A stretch of 64,000 nucleotides of DNA from Desulfosarcina sp. BuS5 (GCF_028752835.1 NZ_CP087952.1:1779041-1843040); one strand, 5' to 3'; counted from the first letter of the stretch, positions 17,847 through 27,845 are shown. Notes: generated by a model not told the origin, from the letters alone. Numbers and translations: made by a program.

Positions 17847-18120
17847 CTTTTTATTTTTACGACTTTAATGAACCAAAATTGATCTGGTTTGTCATAAAAG
17901 TTGACCCTGGATTTTGTACTGTTCTACAATTTTTCTGAATTATTATTCAATTTTACTTGACACCTTACTTTGTTTGTATTAACAAACAATAAAAGTTTTA
18001 CCAAATAAGTAGGCAAGCCTAATAAATATGTTACTATAAAAAAATGTCTGTGCTGAACGCAGCCGTGGTTTGCGAGAACCCTTAAAGCCCATAAAACTCA
18101 TTTTTTCGGAGGTATTTGTT
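17847..18120 (+). promoter_or_regulatory. Leader and operators of the DUF2325 gene
   Basis: Two palindromes lie upstream of 18121: TTGTTTG-N6-CAAACAA at 17970-17989 and TAGGC-AA-GCCTA at 18010-18021. A TTGACA at 17957-17962 precedes the first. The second is close in style to the TTAGG/CCTAA site before the TonB receptor and may bind a metal-dependent repressor. TCGGAGG (about 18107-18113) is the ribosome site. Confidence 0.4.
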
Positions 18121-19332
18121 ATGTCGGGGAGAATTCCAAAAAAAAGTTTTGAAAATTTGTTAACCTGTGAAACTGAGCAGTTAAAGAGAATCTGGGAAAT
18201 ACAGAATAACTTTAAATGCCCTGTCATAGGCTCGTGCCTGAAAATCGAAGAACAGGGAAGAATACTTAAAAAAAACGGCTACAAGATAAAAAGAATGAAG
18301 TCCCATGAAATTCACAGGGCGGTTATGGGATATATAAATGATGAGAACCCGGTTTCAATGAAGATTGAACGGTATCTTAATCACAAGTATTGTAAAGTTA
18401 TATCTGCATTCAGCCATATGGAGCAGGAATCCTTTTTTGCGGAATGGAAAAAAGGATTCCGCAATGGAGAAATGGACGGTCTTTTCTATGTGGCTGCCAT
18501 CCGGAAGGATCTTTCAGAAAAATTTATTGAAGAAATTTTCGGCGATACACATATGCTCTGCCATGCAAATCTGGAAAAGGTAATGAAGTCCCGGCGAGCT
18601 TTGTCGATGCAGGAAAATGCAGCGCGAAAATTGGCCAGGATGCTGCAGCAGGAGAGGGGACGCGCAGGAGGGCTTAAACAAAAGTGTGCCATTACGGTAC
18701 AAGAATTAAAAAATGCGGAGAACAGCCTGCAAAAAATTAAAAAATCCCAGGCAGTTGATGCAACATGTGATGAAGTTTTGAAACTGAAAACGGAAATTTT
18801 TCAATTAAAAGATGAAAACACAAGTCATAAAGAGAGAGATTCGAAGCAGGTTGCGGCGATGCGGATGATGCAAAGCGAAAAGAGTTATCTCCAGACGGAA
18901 CTGTTCAATTTGCAGTCAGCAAATCAGCAGCTTGCTGAAGAAGTAAGCGGTCTTATTTCAAAACTGACTTCTTTTGTCGAAAAAGAGGATCAATGCAGGG
19001 ATAAATGCGCAAGGTATCAGCTTTGCTCAAAAAGGATTCTGATTGTAGGCGGAATAACCAAAATCAAACATCTGTACAAACAGCTTGTTGAATCCAGCGG
19101 AGGCGAGTTTGACTATCATGATGGATATATGAACAACGGAAAGATAAATATTGAAGCACGTGTAATGAGAGCTGATCTTGTGATTTGCCCTGTAAACTGT
19201 AACAGTCACACTGCCTGCGAGAGGGTAAAAAATTTGTGTCGCAAGTTTGACAGACCTGTAAAGATGCTTGCTAATTCAAGCCTGAGCAGTATTTCCGATG
19301 CTCTTTTAAAGGAAAACGCTTTGCTGAACTGA
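18121..19332 (+). CDS. DUF2325 domain protein
   Basis: About 403 residues from ATG 18121. The C-terminal DUF2325 domain is clear: RILIVGGITKIKHLYKQLVE, a YHDGYM segment, then ADLVICPVNCNSHTACERVK. A long charged middle region (about residues 170-300) with heptad character is probably coiled coil. Cysteines lie in the N-terminal part (CETEQ, CPVIGSC) and in CRDKCARYQLC. DUF2325 proteins have no settled function and in Desulfobacterota often sit near metal transport genes; here wtpABC converges on it. Link to metal homeostasis is inference. Confidence 0.8.
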   Translation: MSGRIPKKSFENLLTCETEQLKRIWEIQNNFKCPVIGSCLKIEEQGRILKKNGYKIKRMKSHEIHRAVMGYINDENPVSMKIERYLNHKYCKVISAFSHMEQESFFAEWKKGFRNGEMDGLFYVAAIRKDLSEKFIEEIFGDTHMLCHANLEKVMKSRRALSMQENAARKLARMLQQERGRAGGLKQKCAITVQELKNAENSLQKIKKSQAVDATCDEVLKLKTEIFQLKDENTSHKERDSKQVAAMRMMQSEKSYLQTELFNLQSANQQLAEEVSGLISKLTSFVEKEDQCRDKCARYQLCSKRILIVGGITKIKHLYKQLVESSGGEFDYHDGYMNNGKINIEARVMRADLVICPVNCNSHTACERVKNLCRKFDRPVKMLANSSLSSISDALLKENALLN

Positions 19333-19343
19333 TTACGCGTACT

Positions 19344-19472
19344 TATAGATTGTCAGATAATTACCTGATTTTAAAATTTGGCACAAGGCCAGAGGTGGTA
19401 GAGACGCAAAATTTTGCATCTCTACTCCGACGACCGATAACGCAGTGAAATTATTTATGTGGAAATCTATAG
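19344..19472 (+). repeat. Dispersed repeat copy 2 (complete)
   Basis: Runs from TATAGATTGTCAGATAATTA to AATCTATAG, so the ends are inverted. The middle holds the hairpin GTAGAGACGCAAAATTTTGC to TCTCTAC (19398-19425). It lies between the convergent DUF2325 and wtpC genes and could act as a two-way terminator. Confidence 0.8.
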
Positions 19473-19499
19473 GTGAAGTGATTTTGTCCTCCTTCCTTA

Positions 19500-20537
19500 T
19501 TAAAAGGTGTGGATGGATGACGGCCGGATGGCGATATATACATCTTTTTTTTCGGCAAGATCCATTGCAATCAGGTCACCTTTGCTTAAAAATGCGCTTA
19601 AAGCCGTGTTTCCAATCATAGCTGAGACTTCACAGTATGGCCCATGATCCGCAAAGCTTGAGATCCTGCCCTGGAAAATATTCATTCCGTTTCCGGAAAA
19701 ATTTTTATTTCTGATCATTATATCTTCAGGCCGGATCGCGATATACTGCTTTTCTGCTCCGGGAGCTGATTCCAGATTTATTTCTATTTGATTCACTGTA
19801 GCCGTGGTCTTTTTGAAGGCTGCCGGGAATATATTCTTCATTCCCACAAATTCAGCCACAAAAGGTGTAGCCGGTCTTCTGAAAACTTCAGAGACTGTGC
19901 CAATCTGTTCAGTTACGCCATTATTGAGGATGGCAGTCCTGGTGCCAAGGGATAAAGCTTCCGTAAAATTGTGGGTCACCATCAGGAAGGTTATGCCCGA
20001 TTCCCCGTGGAGTCTTTTCAGGATATTCCTGATCCCTTCCCGAAAACAGGGATCAAGTGCAGATAGAGGTTCATCCAGCAGCAGCAGGTCCGGCCTCACG
20101 GCAAGAGCGCGGGCAAGAGCTGTTCTCTGTTTTTCTCCGCCGCTTAAATTATTAATGTATCGTTGCGCAATGTGGCTGATGCCAAGTTGTTCCATGAGCC
20201 TTTCAATCCATTGGACGGATTTTTTATTTTTGGATTTTTGATAGCGTAATCCGAATCTGATATTTTCAAGGACAGTCAGATGAGGGAAAAGTGCGTAATC
20301 CTGGTACATTATGCCGATGCCTCTCCGTCCCGGCGGCAGCCTGGTAATATCTTTTTCATTGACCTTTATGCAGCCGCTGCTAATGGGCAGCATGCCTGCG
20401 ATGGCCTCCAGCAATAGGGTCTTCCCTGCGCCGGTGGGTCCCAGGAAGATAAAGAATTCGCCCTTTTGAACATAAAGGGAAATATCCTGTAATCTGAAAT
20501 TCGGCAACTCTATGCACAGCTTCTCAATTTTGATCAT
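19500..20537 (-). CDS. wtpC: Tungstate/molybdate ABC transporter ATPase
   Basis: 345 residues. Walker A GPTGAGKTLLLEAIAGM, Q-loop YQDYALFPHLTV, signature NLSGGEKQRTALARALA, Walker B LLLLDEPLSALD and switch MVTHNF are all present. A C-terminal beta domain follows, with IAIRPEDIMIRN and IAIRPSSIH, the TOBE-like oxyanion-regulation region of ModC/WtpC proteins. It overlaps wtpB by 4 nt. Together with WtpA and WtpB it imports tungstate and/or molybdate, needed for formate dehydrogenase and tungsten enzymes of anaerobes. Confidence 0.85.
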   Translation of the reverse strand: MIKIEKLCIELPNFRLQDISLYVQKGEFFIFLGPTGAGKTLLLEAIAGMLPISSGCIKVNEKDITRLPPGRRGIGIMYQDYALFPHLTVLENIRFGLRYQKSKNKKSVQWIERLMEQLGISHIAQRYINNLSGGEKQRTALARALAVRPDLLLLDEPLSALDPCFREGIRNILKRLHGESGITFLMVTHNFTEALSLGTRTAILNNGVTEQIGTVSEVFRRPATPFVAEFVGMKNIFPAAFKKTTATVNQIEINLESAPGAEKQYIAIRPEDIMIRNKNFSGNGMNIFQGRISSFADHGPYCEVSAMIGNTALSAFLSKGDLIAMDLAEKKDVYIAIRPSSIHTF

Positions 20538-21331
20538 ATCTGCTTCCTTCTCGGCAATGAGACTATTCGGAGTAGAACAAAGAGCAGCAAAGATATTAAT
20601 ATGAGCCAGACCGCCACAGGCTGTGAATATTTCAGACCGTAGGCTGTGAAACGTTCATAAATCATAACAGGGGCCAGCATGGGGTGATAGGCCACAATCA
20701 CGATAGCTCCGAATTCACTGATGGCCCTGGCGCAGCACATTATGATTCCGGCAAGCATGGAGCGCCAGGCCAGGGGAAATGTTACCCGCAGGAATGTTGC
20801 CCAGCCGGAGGCACCGAGACTTCTGGACACATTTTCCAGGCGCACAGGAATGGCCTCAAAGCCGGTTTTGACAGTATTGACATAAAAAGGAAGGCCGACA
20901 AAGGTCAGCACGGTGACAATGCCGGTAACCGTTCCCATGATCTGGATTCCAAGGTTCTGTATAATTTGTCCAAACCAATGGTTTCGGCCGGCCAACCCAA
21001 GAATTGCAATGCCGACCACAGGATGGGGAATCATTATGGGAAGATCGATTATGCTTTCAACAAAATTTTTCCCCCAAAAGGTTTTTCTGGCAAGCAGCCA
21101 GGCAAAAGGAGTGCCTATTATAAAGGATATTAAGGCAGCCAGACCGGCTGTGTAGATACTCAGCCGGATTGAAGCAAAAACATCAGTGTCCTGGATGGTC
21201 TCTTTCATGTCCTGCAGGGATGGCTGTACAACCATCTCGATCAATGGCAGGAGTATAAATAGAAGTACTGTAAGGGTTGATAAAACAGCCAGGCAAAAAA
21301 ACGGATCTATCTGCACTCTGGTTTTCATCAA
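20534..21331 (-). CDS. wtpB: Tungstate/molybdate ABC transporter permease
   Basis: 265 residues, about six membrane helices, of the ModB/WtpB type. The coupling EAA-like loop that contacts the ATPase is visible as [20 protein letters not shown] followed by PLAWRS. The upstream signature [17 protein letters not shown] is typical of the oxyanion permeases. It overlaps wtpA by 4 nt and wtpC by 4 nt, so the three are one operon. Confidence 0.87.
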   Translation of the reverse strand: MMKTRVQIDPFFCLAVLSTLTVLLFILLPLIEMVVQPSLQDMKETIQDTDVFASIRLSIYTAGLAALISFIIGTPFAWLLARKTFWGKNFVESIIDLPIMIPHPVVGIAILGLAGRNHWFGQIIQNLGIQIMGTVTGIVTVLTFVGLPFYVNTVKTGFEAIPVRLENVSRSLGASGWATFLRVTFPLAWRSMLAGIIMCCARAISEFGAIVIVAYHPMLAPVMIYERFTAYGLKYSQPVAVWLILISLLLFVLLRIVSLPRRKQI

Positions 21332-22314
21332 TTTTTGATTTCAACAAGCTTTTTTAATGCTCCAGGCAGTTTTGACTCCATAGCCTCTGAAGCAACCCGG
21401 CATGGAATAAAAGGGGGCTGTCCCATCTCCTTTAAGACTTTCAGTCCGCCTTTGGGATCCATCAGGTATTCCATGAAAGCCCCGGCTGCTTCCGGATTCG
21501 GGCATCCCTTGAGAATGGTGATTCCGTAAGTACATGATTTGCCTGTTCTGGTAATCGATTGCCCCGGTTTTTTGCCTGTTACCTTAACTTTGGCCTGTTT
21601 GTAAAAAACATCATTTTTATAATCTCCCAGATTGATTTCAGCCGGAAGTTTTATATATTTCAAGCCGTGCTGAACCGCAACGGATAGATATTCCCAGGCA
21701 TAATCCATGTTTCCGGTTTTAAGGAGTGAAACCAGCTCCACCGATTTGGGGCGGATATTTTTTTTGGGCCGGTTTGCAATTAAGCGGTCATACAGGCCGT
21801 CTATTTTATAATAGCTTTCAGCCAGTTGTATCACCATCAGACTTCGGTAGCCGCAAGGATCCAGATTAGGGTCGGAATGCCCCCAGATTACCCCTTGCCG
21901 TTCCAGGATTTTATACCAGTTTTCAGCGTTAATCTTTTTTGCAAAACGGCTTTGGTCTGTATAACATAGAACCAACTGGTTGGATGCAAAGCGTATATTC
22001 CAATCAGCATATTGTGGAATCAGGGTTTTGTCTATGATTTTGAAATCGGCCGAAGCCATGATATCCGCCGGTTTATGCAATTCTGAAATCGTGCGCGCCA
22101 TCTTGGTGCTGCCTCCTCCTTCACGGAGAAGATCGACCTTGGGATATTTTGCCTCAAAAATTTTTTCCATTTTTGCAAAGGGAACCGTAAGGCTGCCGGC
22201 ATGGAAAATGATCAGCTTGCCTTTCGGTTCCGCCATTGCATGTATAGGCATTGATATGAAAATAGTTAGTAAAACGGCAGATAGAAATTTTAGTGGGTTT
22301 TCATAGGTTTTCAT
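21328..22314 (-). CDS. wtpA: Tungstate/molybdate-binding periplasmic protein
   Basis: 328 residues with a signal peptide ([21 protein letters not shown]). The WtpA pattern is clear: [47 protein letters not shown] and [16 protein letters not shown]. WtpA proteins bind tungstate very tightly and molybdate too, so the metal cannot be decided from sequence. On the minus strand upstream, TTGACT and TGATAT (about 22456-22428) form a possible promoter. Part of the upstream region is now mobile-element debris (22352 on). Confidence 0.87.
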   Translation of the reverse strand: MKTYENPLKFLSAVLLTIFISMPIHAMAEPKGKLIIFHAGSLTVPFAKMEKIFEAKYPKVDLLREGGGSTKMARTISELHKPADIMASADFKIIDKTLIPQYADWNIRFASNQLVLCYTDQSRFAKKINAENWYKILERQGVIWGHSDPNLDPCGYRSLMVIQLAESYYKIDGLYDRLIANRPKKNIRPKSVELVSLLKTGNMDYAWEYLSVAVQHGLKYIKLPAEINLGDYKNDVFYKQAKVKVTGKKPGQSITRTGKSCTYGITILKGCPNPEAAGAFMEYLMDPKGGLKVLKEMGQPPFIPCRVASEAMESKLPGALKKLVEIKN

Positions 22315-22475
22315 TTTTATTTTCCCTTTTTTTATTTTTATGACCGTCTACGAATTCGGGGGACACCATACCTGTTTATTGTTGACTATAAATTGCAATT
22401 ATCCTCTGCAAAGTAAAAATATAATATCACAAGAGGTTATAATTACAAGTCAATACTAAAAATCAGGAAAAAGAT

Positions 22476-22651
22476 TGACACCTCCTTATCCATAGTAAAA
22501 CTATGGAAGCAGAATATTAATTCAAATAGGATTGCGGAGGTGTCAGATGAAAACATACGCTGGAATAGATTTACATTCAAGTAATAATTATATTGTTGTT
22601 ATCAATGAGAATGATAAACGGCTCTTTGAAAAACGATTACCAAACACTCTA
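22476..22651 (+). mobile_element. IS110-family left-end fragment
   Basis: A sub-terminal inverted pair TGACACCTCC (22476-22485) and GGAGGTGTCA (22536-22545) is followed by ATG 22547, encoding about 35 residues of a DEDD recombinase start: MKTYAGIDLHSSNNYIVVIN, then ENDKRLFEKRLPN. The rest is gone; coding passes into RAYT sequence at about 22650. In IS110 elements the non-coding left end encodes the bridge RNA, so part of one could remain here. Confidence 0.7.
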
Positions 22652-23271
22652 TATCACTCAAAGAGGGAACAGACGGTTACAAACCTTTTTTTCTGATACG
22701 GACTATATTGCCTATATCGATTTGATGAAGGAATGGTGCGATGCACGTGGAGTAGAAATATGGTCATACTGCCTGATGCCTAATCAAATTGCTGTCCCTG
22801 AAACTAAAGAATCGTTAATGCTTGCAATTGGAGAGGCTCATAGGCGGTATTCGCGAATGATCAATTTTCGTGGAGGCTGGAGGGACATTTGTGGCAATGC
22901 AGGTTTGCTTCTTATGTTTTGGATGAAATTTATTGGTTGGCATGTGCCCGTTATACCCTATATTGAAATGAATCCAGCCAGGGCAAAGCTTGTAAAAGAT
23001 CCAACGCATTGGACTGGACATGGAGCAGTGCTTTCGCTCATACTAATGGTGGCGAAGATAAGCTTACGAAAACACAATCTTTAATTCAATTGGTAAATAA
23101 GGATTGGGCTCAATTTTTGTCGGAAAATATTACAGCAAAAATGTGGAGTCGATTGCAAAAACATGAGAGAACCGGTCGGCCAGCCGGGGATATCCAATTT
23201 ATTGAAAAATTGGAAAAATCGTTGGGTGTGACGCTAAAACTTAAAAAACCGGGGCGAAAACCGAAGAAATA
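22652..23271 (+). pseudogene. REP-associated (Y1) transposase, frameshifted and lacking its start
   Basis: The matching segments are ITQRGNRRLQTFFSDTDYIA, then WSYCLMPNQIAVPE, GEAHRRYSRMINFRGGW, YIEMNPARAKLVKDPTHWT and WTWSSAFAHTNG. The usual HxH metal motif after LMPN has been lost (NQIAVPE where NHIHLI is expected), the middle is scrambled and the last 87 residues are in another frame from about 23009. RAYT proteins mobilise REP palindromes; this copy cannot. Confidence 0.75.
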
Positions 23272-23302
23272 GGTATGGTGTCCCCTGAATTCCATATAAA
23301 GG

Positions 23303-23932
23303 CTATATGTTTTGTTTTATCGCTACCAATATATAAAGATCCTCCTGATCAATATATTTATTTACGTTTAACCCATGAGGAGCAAGCATAATTTTTGCTT
23401 CGGGCTCATGGGGAAAATCATCAAGTGGAAACGGAGATTTTTCTCTTAAAAGATCTATAAATCCCCTTCCCATGGGATGGCTTATAACCATCCGTCCCCC
23501 GGCTTTCATCATCCTGCTGATATTGATAAGGAAACCTTTCTTATCCACGAGATTCGAGTAACATGCATTTACAAAGACCAGATCGATACTGCCGTCCGGA
23601 AGGGTTAAATCACGCGCGTCCGATCTGATTGTAATCGCATAAGGGTGCTGTTTTTTCAAGCTCTCCAGCATTTCTTTAGAGAGATCGCATGCAAAAATTT
23701 TTTCCGGTTTATATTTATGGATCAAAGGCAGCAGTATGCCGGTACCTGAGCCGACATCCAGGATGCAATCCCCTTTTTTGATTTCGGCGCAGGCAACAAT
23801 CTGATCAAGACGTCCAGGAACTCCTTCAGGCAGAGGAGGATCAAAAACATGGGTGATTTTGCCAAAAAATTTCCGCTGAATTTTATTAATTCTTTGTATT
23901 TTTTTTTCATCCGGGCTTTTTTTGTTTCTCAT
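23303..23932 (-). CDS. Class I SAM-dependent methyltransferase
   Basis: 209 residues. The SAM-binding motif I is CILDVGSGTGILLPLI, with an acidic motif II (IFACDLSKEMLESL), motif III around IRSDARDLTLPDGSIDLVFV and motif IV/V region MMKAGGRMVISHPMGRG. It belongs to the Methyltransf_11/UbiE-like group; the substrate is unknown. It is 37 bp downstream of the TIGR00300 gene on the same strand, and its stop lies only 10 bp from the right end of the mobile remnant. Confidence 0.8.
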   Translation of the reverse strand: MRNKKSPDEKKIQRINKIQRKFFGKITHVFDPPLPEGVPGRLDQIVACAEIKKGDCILDVGSGTGILLPLIHKYKPEKIFACDLSKEMLESLKKQHPYAITIRSDARDLTLPDGSIDLVFVNACYSNLVDKKGFLINISRMMKAGGRMVISHPMGRGFIDLLREKSPFPLDDFPHEPEAKIMLAPHGLNVNKYIDQEDLYILVAIKQNI

Positions 23933-23969
23933 AAGTTTTCTGTTTTCCGTATTATTCTAAGGTATAAAA

Positions 23970-25067
23970 TTATTCTTTCAATAGACCACGTTCCACAGTT
24001 ACTACAAAGTCCTGAACATTTGTAAGAATTGATCGCGCCGTAAGGGAACCCCTGTCTGCCAACTTGCTTGCAGCAAATTCAGACATATCCACCGTATAAA
24101 AAAAGACCGGCCTAACTATATTTTTTCCTTCCACCTTATAAGAAGGCGTCATGTTACCGGTGGCGATTGCGTGAAGCTGGGTTGATAGCGCTATTACAGT
24201 TGTTGCGCGGCGGGTCAACCTGCGCATATTGTCCTGCGCGCGATAGGCATCCCCTATAACTTCCGGCATGGGACCGTCATCCCGAATCGAGCCTGCCAGC
24301 ACATATGGGATTCGATTCTCTATTAAAGCACGCATTACACCATCTTTAATCAGACCTTCTTGGATTGAAGCTTTAATTGAACCTGTTTTGCGTATTATGT
24401 TCAGGGCGTCCAGGTGATTGTAGTGTCCGAGTTCAGCGCTTCGCTTGGAATAAAGTTTCTGCCCCAGGGCGGTTCCGAATAGAGCGCCCTCCAAATCATG
24501 TGTTGCAAGAGCGTTTCCCGCCAGCAGCCCATGGACAAATCCTTTTTTGATTAAACTTGTAAAGGCTTTTCTTGAATCATGATCAAAAACAACCGCAGGG
24601 CCCAGCACCCACAAGATAAAACCATTAACCCGATCATATTTCAGCAGATCATATAACTCGTCATAGTCTATTGAGAATGATGTCTCACGGGTAAGGTGAG
24701 ACCTGAAGGCAAATTTTTCCGCCTCATAATCTGCAAAATCGAAAGCATGAGAATGAACAAAGATTCCGTCTTTGCCGTTTTCCTCACGTCCACATGCAAC
24801 AAGATCACCTGTTTTTAAATTTCTACACTCTATTACAGAAAGCTTGCCGGCGGGAGTTTTTACTACTACGCAATCCATCCGTGATTCTTCGATGAGACAC
24901 CATACATCTTTGCTGATCTTAAAGTATTCCGGGTAGATTGAGGTTGCGTGATAATTGTCGGGAGCGATACCTGACTGCTTAACAGGTTTGCAAACCACTA
25001 CGGGTGCATCTTTGAAAATTTGTTGATTAAAATCAGGGGGATTGTAATCAGGAAGAATAAAGGTCAT
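23970..25067 (-). CDS. TIGR00300 / LOR-SDH domain protein (ornithine cyclodeaminase-like)
   Basis: About 365 residues from ATG 25067 (preceded by GAGGTGTTAAA). It resembles the TIGR00300 family, the domain also found in cyanobacterial ArgZ/AgrE and in archaeal ornithine cyclodeaminase. Visible features are VVVKTPAGKLSVIECRNLKT in the N-terminal part and a nucleotide-binding-type C-terminal half with LLAGNALATHDLEGALFGT and VLAGSIRDDGPMPEVIGDAY. The reaction is inferred from remote relatives and could be arginine or ornithine metabolism. A MITE separates it from rlmB. Confidence 0.7.
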   Translation of the reverse strand: MTFILPDYNPPDFNQQIFKDAPVVVCKPVKQSGIAPDNYHATSIYPEYFKISKDVWCLIEESRMDCVVVKTPAGKLSVIECRNLKTGDLVACGREENGKDGIFVHSHAFDFADYEAEKFAFRSHLTRETSFSIDYDELYDLLKYDRVNGFILWVLGPAVVFDHDSRKAFTSLIKKGFVHGLLAGNALATHDLEGALFGTALGQKLYSKRSAELGHYNHLDALNIIRKTGSIKASIQEGLIKDGVMRALIENRIPYVLAGSIRDDGPMPEVIGDAYRAQDNMRRLTRRATTVIALSTQLHAIATGNMTPSYKVEGKNIVRPVFFYTVDMSEFAASKLADRGSLTARSILTNVQDFVVTVERGLLKE

Positions 25068-25096
25068 TTTAACACCTCGGTTTTTTAGCGCAAGCC

Positions 25097-25260
25097 CTAA
25101 GGGCTCGCGCAAAAATAACTTTACATTTTAAGCGTCGATGCATCCTGTCTGGCTGCGTTACGAACGCGTAGAAATATCTTGATATTCCTACGCGTTCGCG
25201 CCTTGCCAGCCAAGCGCCTCAACACTTAAAATTGCTAACTTATTTTTGTGCGAACCCTAA
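25097..25260. repeat. 164-bp palindromic MITE between rlmB and the TIGR00300 gene
   Basis: The ends CTAAGGGCTCGCGCAAAAAT (25097-25116) and, inverted, TTAGGGTTCGCACAAAAATA (25260-25241) match well. Arms continue through TTTTAAG and GCGTTCG to a centre near GAACGCGTAG/CTACGCGTTC. The stop codon of rlmB (25257-25259) is inside its right end. Confidence 0.75.
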
Positions 25261-25994
25261 GAATATCTTCGCTGCCTGAGCGCTTCATACATTACAACCG
25301 CGCCTGCTGCAGACGCGTTTAAGGAATCTATCTGCCCTAAGTTAGGTATGGAAACCAAATGGTCACACTCTTTTTTAACAAGGGGGCGGATCCCTTTCTC
25401 TTCACCACCAATAATAATTGCAATATTACAGGATAGATCGATAGAAAAAACGGATTTACCGGCTTCCCCTTCCATCCCGATAATCCAGAATTCTTTTTTT
25501 TTAAGTTCCTTTACAAATTTCACCATATTCGTCACACGGACAAGGGGTAAATGTTCAAGTGCTCCGGCTGATGCTTTACAGGCGGCAGGAGTTGGACCGG
25601 CGGATCTGTCCTTTGTGATGATAATGCCTTCCACGCCGGCGCAAAGGGCTGTTCTGGCAAGAGCTCCAAGATTATGCGGATCCTGGATATTATCAAGCAA
25701 TAGTAAAAAATTATTATATCCGGATTTTTTTGGGTTGTCTATAATTTCAGAAATATCAGAAAACGGATATAGACTCACTCTGGCCGCAACACCTTGGTGA
25801 CGGGAGGTTTTTGCTAAAGATTTAAGAAAAGAGGCTTTGACTTTTGTTACTGGTATTTTTAAAGATATGGCGAGAAATTCTATTGTTTTAAGGGGGGGTG
25901 ACAACTTCTCTTTTACAAAATATATCTCAAAAAAAACTCTTTGCCGGGCATTAAGGGCTTCCTTCACAGAATGAATACCATAAAGTATTTCCAT
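25257..25994 (-). CDS. rlmB: 23S rRNA (guanosine-2-prime-O)-methyltransferase RlmB-like
   Basis: 245 residues, SPOUT/TrmH family. The substrate-binding N-terminal domain (YGIHSVKEALNARQRVFFEI) is followed by LLLDNIQDPHNLGALARTAL, then KASAGALEHLPLVRV and the knot motifs IIIGGEEKGIRP and IPNLGQIDSLNASAAGAVVM. It methylates G2251 of 23S rRNA in E. coli. Its stop codon is supplied by the adjoining MITE. Family is certain; target nucleotide is inferred. Confidence 0.9.
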   Translation of the reverse strand: MEILYGIHSVKEALNARQRVFFEIYFVKEKLSPPLKTIEFLAISLKIPVTKVKASFLKSLAKTSRHQGVAARVSLYPFSDISEIIDNPKKSGYNNFLLLLDNIQDPHNLGALARTALCAGVEGIIITKDRSAGPTPAACKASAGALEHLPLVRVTNMVKFVKELKKKEFWIIGMEGEAGKSVFSIDLSCNIAIIIGGEEKGIRPLVKKECDHLVSIPNLGQIDSLNASAAGAVVMYEALRQRRYS

Positions 25995-26069
25995 TTTGTC
26001 GTTTTTATTATAAATAAATTTGTCCTTTCATTTTGCCAGCCTCCCTCATCCCTTTGAGAGGGCTATACT

Positions 26070-26699
26070 TTAAGATATATATAGACTAATAATCGAGATC
26101 AATTCTTCCACAGCTTTTGAAAGATCGTCATTCATTACAGTATGATGATATAGATGTTTTTTTTCCATCTCTTTTTCGGCTGCAGCCATGCGGTTATTTA
26201 TTGTCTCCTCTGAATCAGTGCCTCTTTTTTTTAGCCTGGATCGTAAAGCATCTATTGATGGAGGTTGAATAAAAATAGTTACTGAATCAGGATATGATCG
26301 GAGCATAATTGCGGCCCCTTGTACATCAATATCTATCAGAAGATTTTTACCTTCCGAAATTGTGTTTTTTAAAAAAAATGCGGAAGTGCCGTAGTAATTG
26401 CCGTGAACCTCGGCCCATTCAGCCCACATTCCTTTTTTGATGCCGCTGCAAAAATCTTCTTTTGTAATGAAATTATAATCCTTCCCATTCGTTTCTCCCT
26501 GCCGCGGCTGCCTGGTTGTAAATGATACGGAGTAGAGCAGGTCGGGAAACCTGTCCAGTACGATTTTGCAAAGAGTGGTTTTGCCGGCGCCTGAGGGAGC
26601 GGAAATAATGAACAGATGTCCTGGAGTTATAATTTTTTTTTTTGTATTTTCAAAAATTTTTACTGGTTTGGAGATATTCATTGTTAAAGGCTTTGTCAC
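26070..26699 (-). CDS. gmk: Guanylate kinase
   Basis: Phosphorylates GMP to GDP. The P-loop ISAPSGAGKTTL, GMP-binding SFTTRQPRQGETNGKDYNFI and the lid RLKKRGTDSEETINNRM are normal. The N-terminus is about 25 residues longer than usual; GTG 26699 overlaps the remA-like stop by one base, and ATG 26681 is an alternative. yicC-remA-gmk is a common bacterial gene order. Confidence 0.94.
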   Translation of the reverse strand: MTKPLTMNISKPVKIFENTKKKIITPGHLFIISAPSGAGKTTLCKIVLDRFPDLLYSVSFTTRQPRQGETNGKDYNFITKEDFCSGIKKGMWAEWAEVHGNYYGTSAFFLKNTISEGKNLLIDIDVQGAAIMLRSYPDSVTIFIQPPSIDALRSRLKKRGTDSEETINNRMAAAEKEMEKKHLYHHTVMNDDLSKAVEELISIISLYIS

Positions 26700-26944
26700 T
26701 ACTGAATAGCTTCATAACGCTGGGATATTGTTTCCGGCTGTACAGCGGAAAGTATTACATGATTGCTGTCTGTTATTATGATTGAGCGTGTTTTACGCCC
26801 GTGCGTGGCGTCTACAAGATATCGGTTATCCCTTGCTTCATCTTTCAAACGCTTAATCGGCGCAGAATTGGGAGAAATAATCGTGACTATCCTTTCAGCA
26901 ACAACTGTATTCCCAAAACCGATATTCAATAGATTTTTTTCCAT
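26699..26944 (-). CDS. DUF370 / RemA-like regulatory protein
   Basis: 81 residues. The family pattern is complete: [34 protein letters not shown] and [20 protein letters not shown]. In Bacillus RemA is a DNA-binding activator of matrix genes; in Gram-negative anaerobes the role is not known. It is 19 bp after yicC and overlaps gmk by one base. Confidence 0.88.
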   Translation of the reverse strand: MEKNLLNIGFGNTVVAERIVTIISPNSAPIKRLKDEARDNRYLVDATHGRKTRSIIITDSNHVILSAVQPETISQRYEAIQ

Positions 26945-26963
26945 GTAATAAGCTCCTGATTTT

Positions 26964-27845
26964 TTATTCTACATTCTGGACTTGTTCTCTTAATTTTTCA
27001 AGCTCTGATTTTACTTCAACAATAATATGTGATATTTTTGAATTATATGCCTTTGACCCCATTGTATTAAATTCCCTGTTAAGCTCCTGTAAGAGGAAAT
27101 TAAGCTTTCTACCTGCCGGGTCATCAGAATCCATAATTGTAATGAACTGTTCGATATGGCTTTTTGCCCTGACAATCTCTTCGGAAATATCACTTTTATC
27201 AGCAAGGAAGGAAGCTTCCTGGGCTATACGGCCAGGATCGATTTCAACCACTCCTTTTGTTAAAATAGCTATTCGTTCTTTAAGACGTTCCTGGTAAAAG
27301 GGGATTAAATCGACGGATTCATTCTCTATTTTATCTATAAAGTCGCTTAAATATTGGAGCCGCTTTTTAAAATCATCGGCAATAAAATCTCCTTCTCTTT
27401 GCCGCATTATATCAATATCCAAAAGCGCCCCATTGACAGCTTTGTCTATAATTATCCCTTCTTCCGCCAGATCTGTTTCTACCTCGGAGGGCTTTATCAT
27501 CTCACCGGTACCGAGCAGAATTTCCAGTGATATTTCGCCTGGAAGGTCAAGAAGGTTTTTTAATTTAACAAGCGCTGCATGATATGACTTTGCCTTACCG
27601 GTATTAACATCAAAATCATAAATGTTCTCCGACGTGTTGATAACCCGTAAATTGATTTCTATACGTCCCCTTGATATCTTTTTTGAAATAAGGTCTTTAA
27701 TTTTGCTTTCAAAACGTCTGTGTAAATATGAGGTTCTCAGAGCCATATCGAGGTGCTTGCTGTTGTAGGACCGTATCTCCACGAAGACGGATATATCCTT
27801 AGCATCAATCTTGTAATCGGCAAAGCCTGTCATGCTTTTAATCAT
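26964..27845 (-). CDS. yicC: YicC/YloC-family endoribonuclease
   Basis: 293 residues. The conserved start [12 protein letters not shown], then [15 protein letters not shown], and the end [19 protein letters not shown] and [18 protein letters not shown] mark the YicC family, known as an endoribonuclease that promotes small-RNA turnover in E. coli. It overlaps DUF4416 by 4 nt. Confidence 0.92.
   Translation of the reverse strand: MIKSMTGFADYKIDAKDISVFVEIRSYNSKHLDMALRTSYLHRRFESKIKDLISKKISRGRIEINLRVINTSENIYDFDVNTGKAKSYHAALVKLKNLLDLPGEISLEILLGTGEMIKPSEVETDLAEEGIIIDKAVNGALLDIDIMRQREGDFIADDFKKRLQYLSDFIDKIENESVDLIPFYQERLKERIAILTKGVVEIDPGRIAQEASFLADKSDISEEIVRAKSHIEQFITIMDSDDPAGRKLNFLLQELNREFNTMGSKAYNSKISHIIVEVKSELEKLREQVQNVE

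Larger units (their letters stand above)
22352..23292 (+). mobile_element. Remnant RAYT element with an IS110 fragment inside
   Basis: Inverted ends of 22 bp with one mismatch lie at 22352-22373 (GAATTCGGGGGACACCATAC...) and 23271-23292. Inside are an IS110-type 5-prime end and a frameshifted Y1/REP-associated transposase lacking its own start. The element sits in the upstream region of wtpA. Confidence 0.75.
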
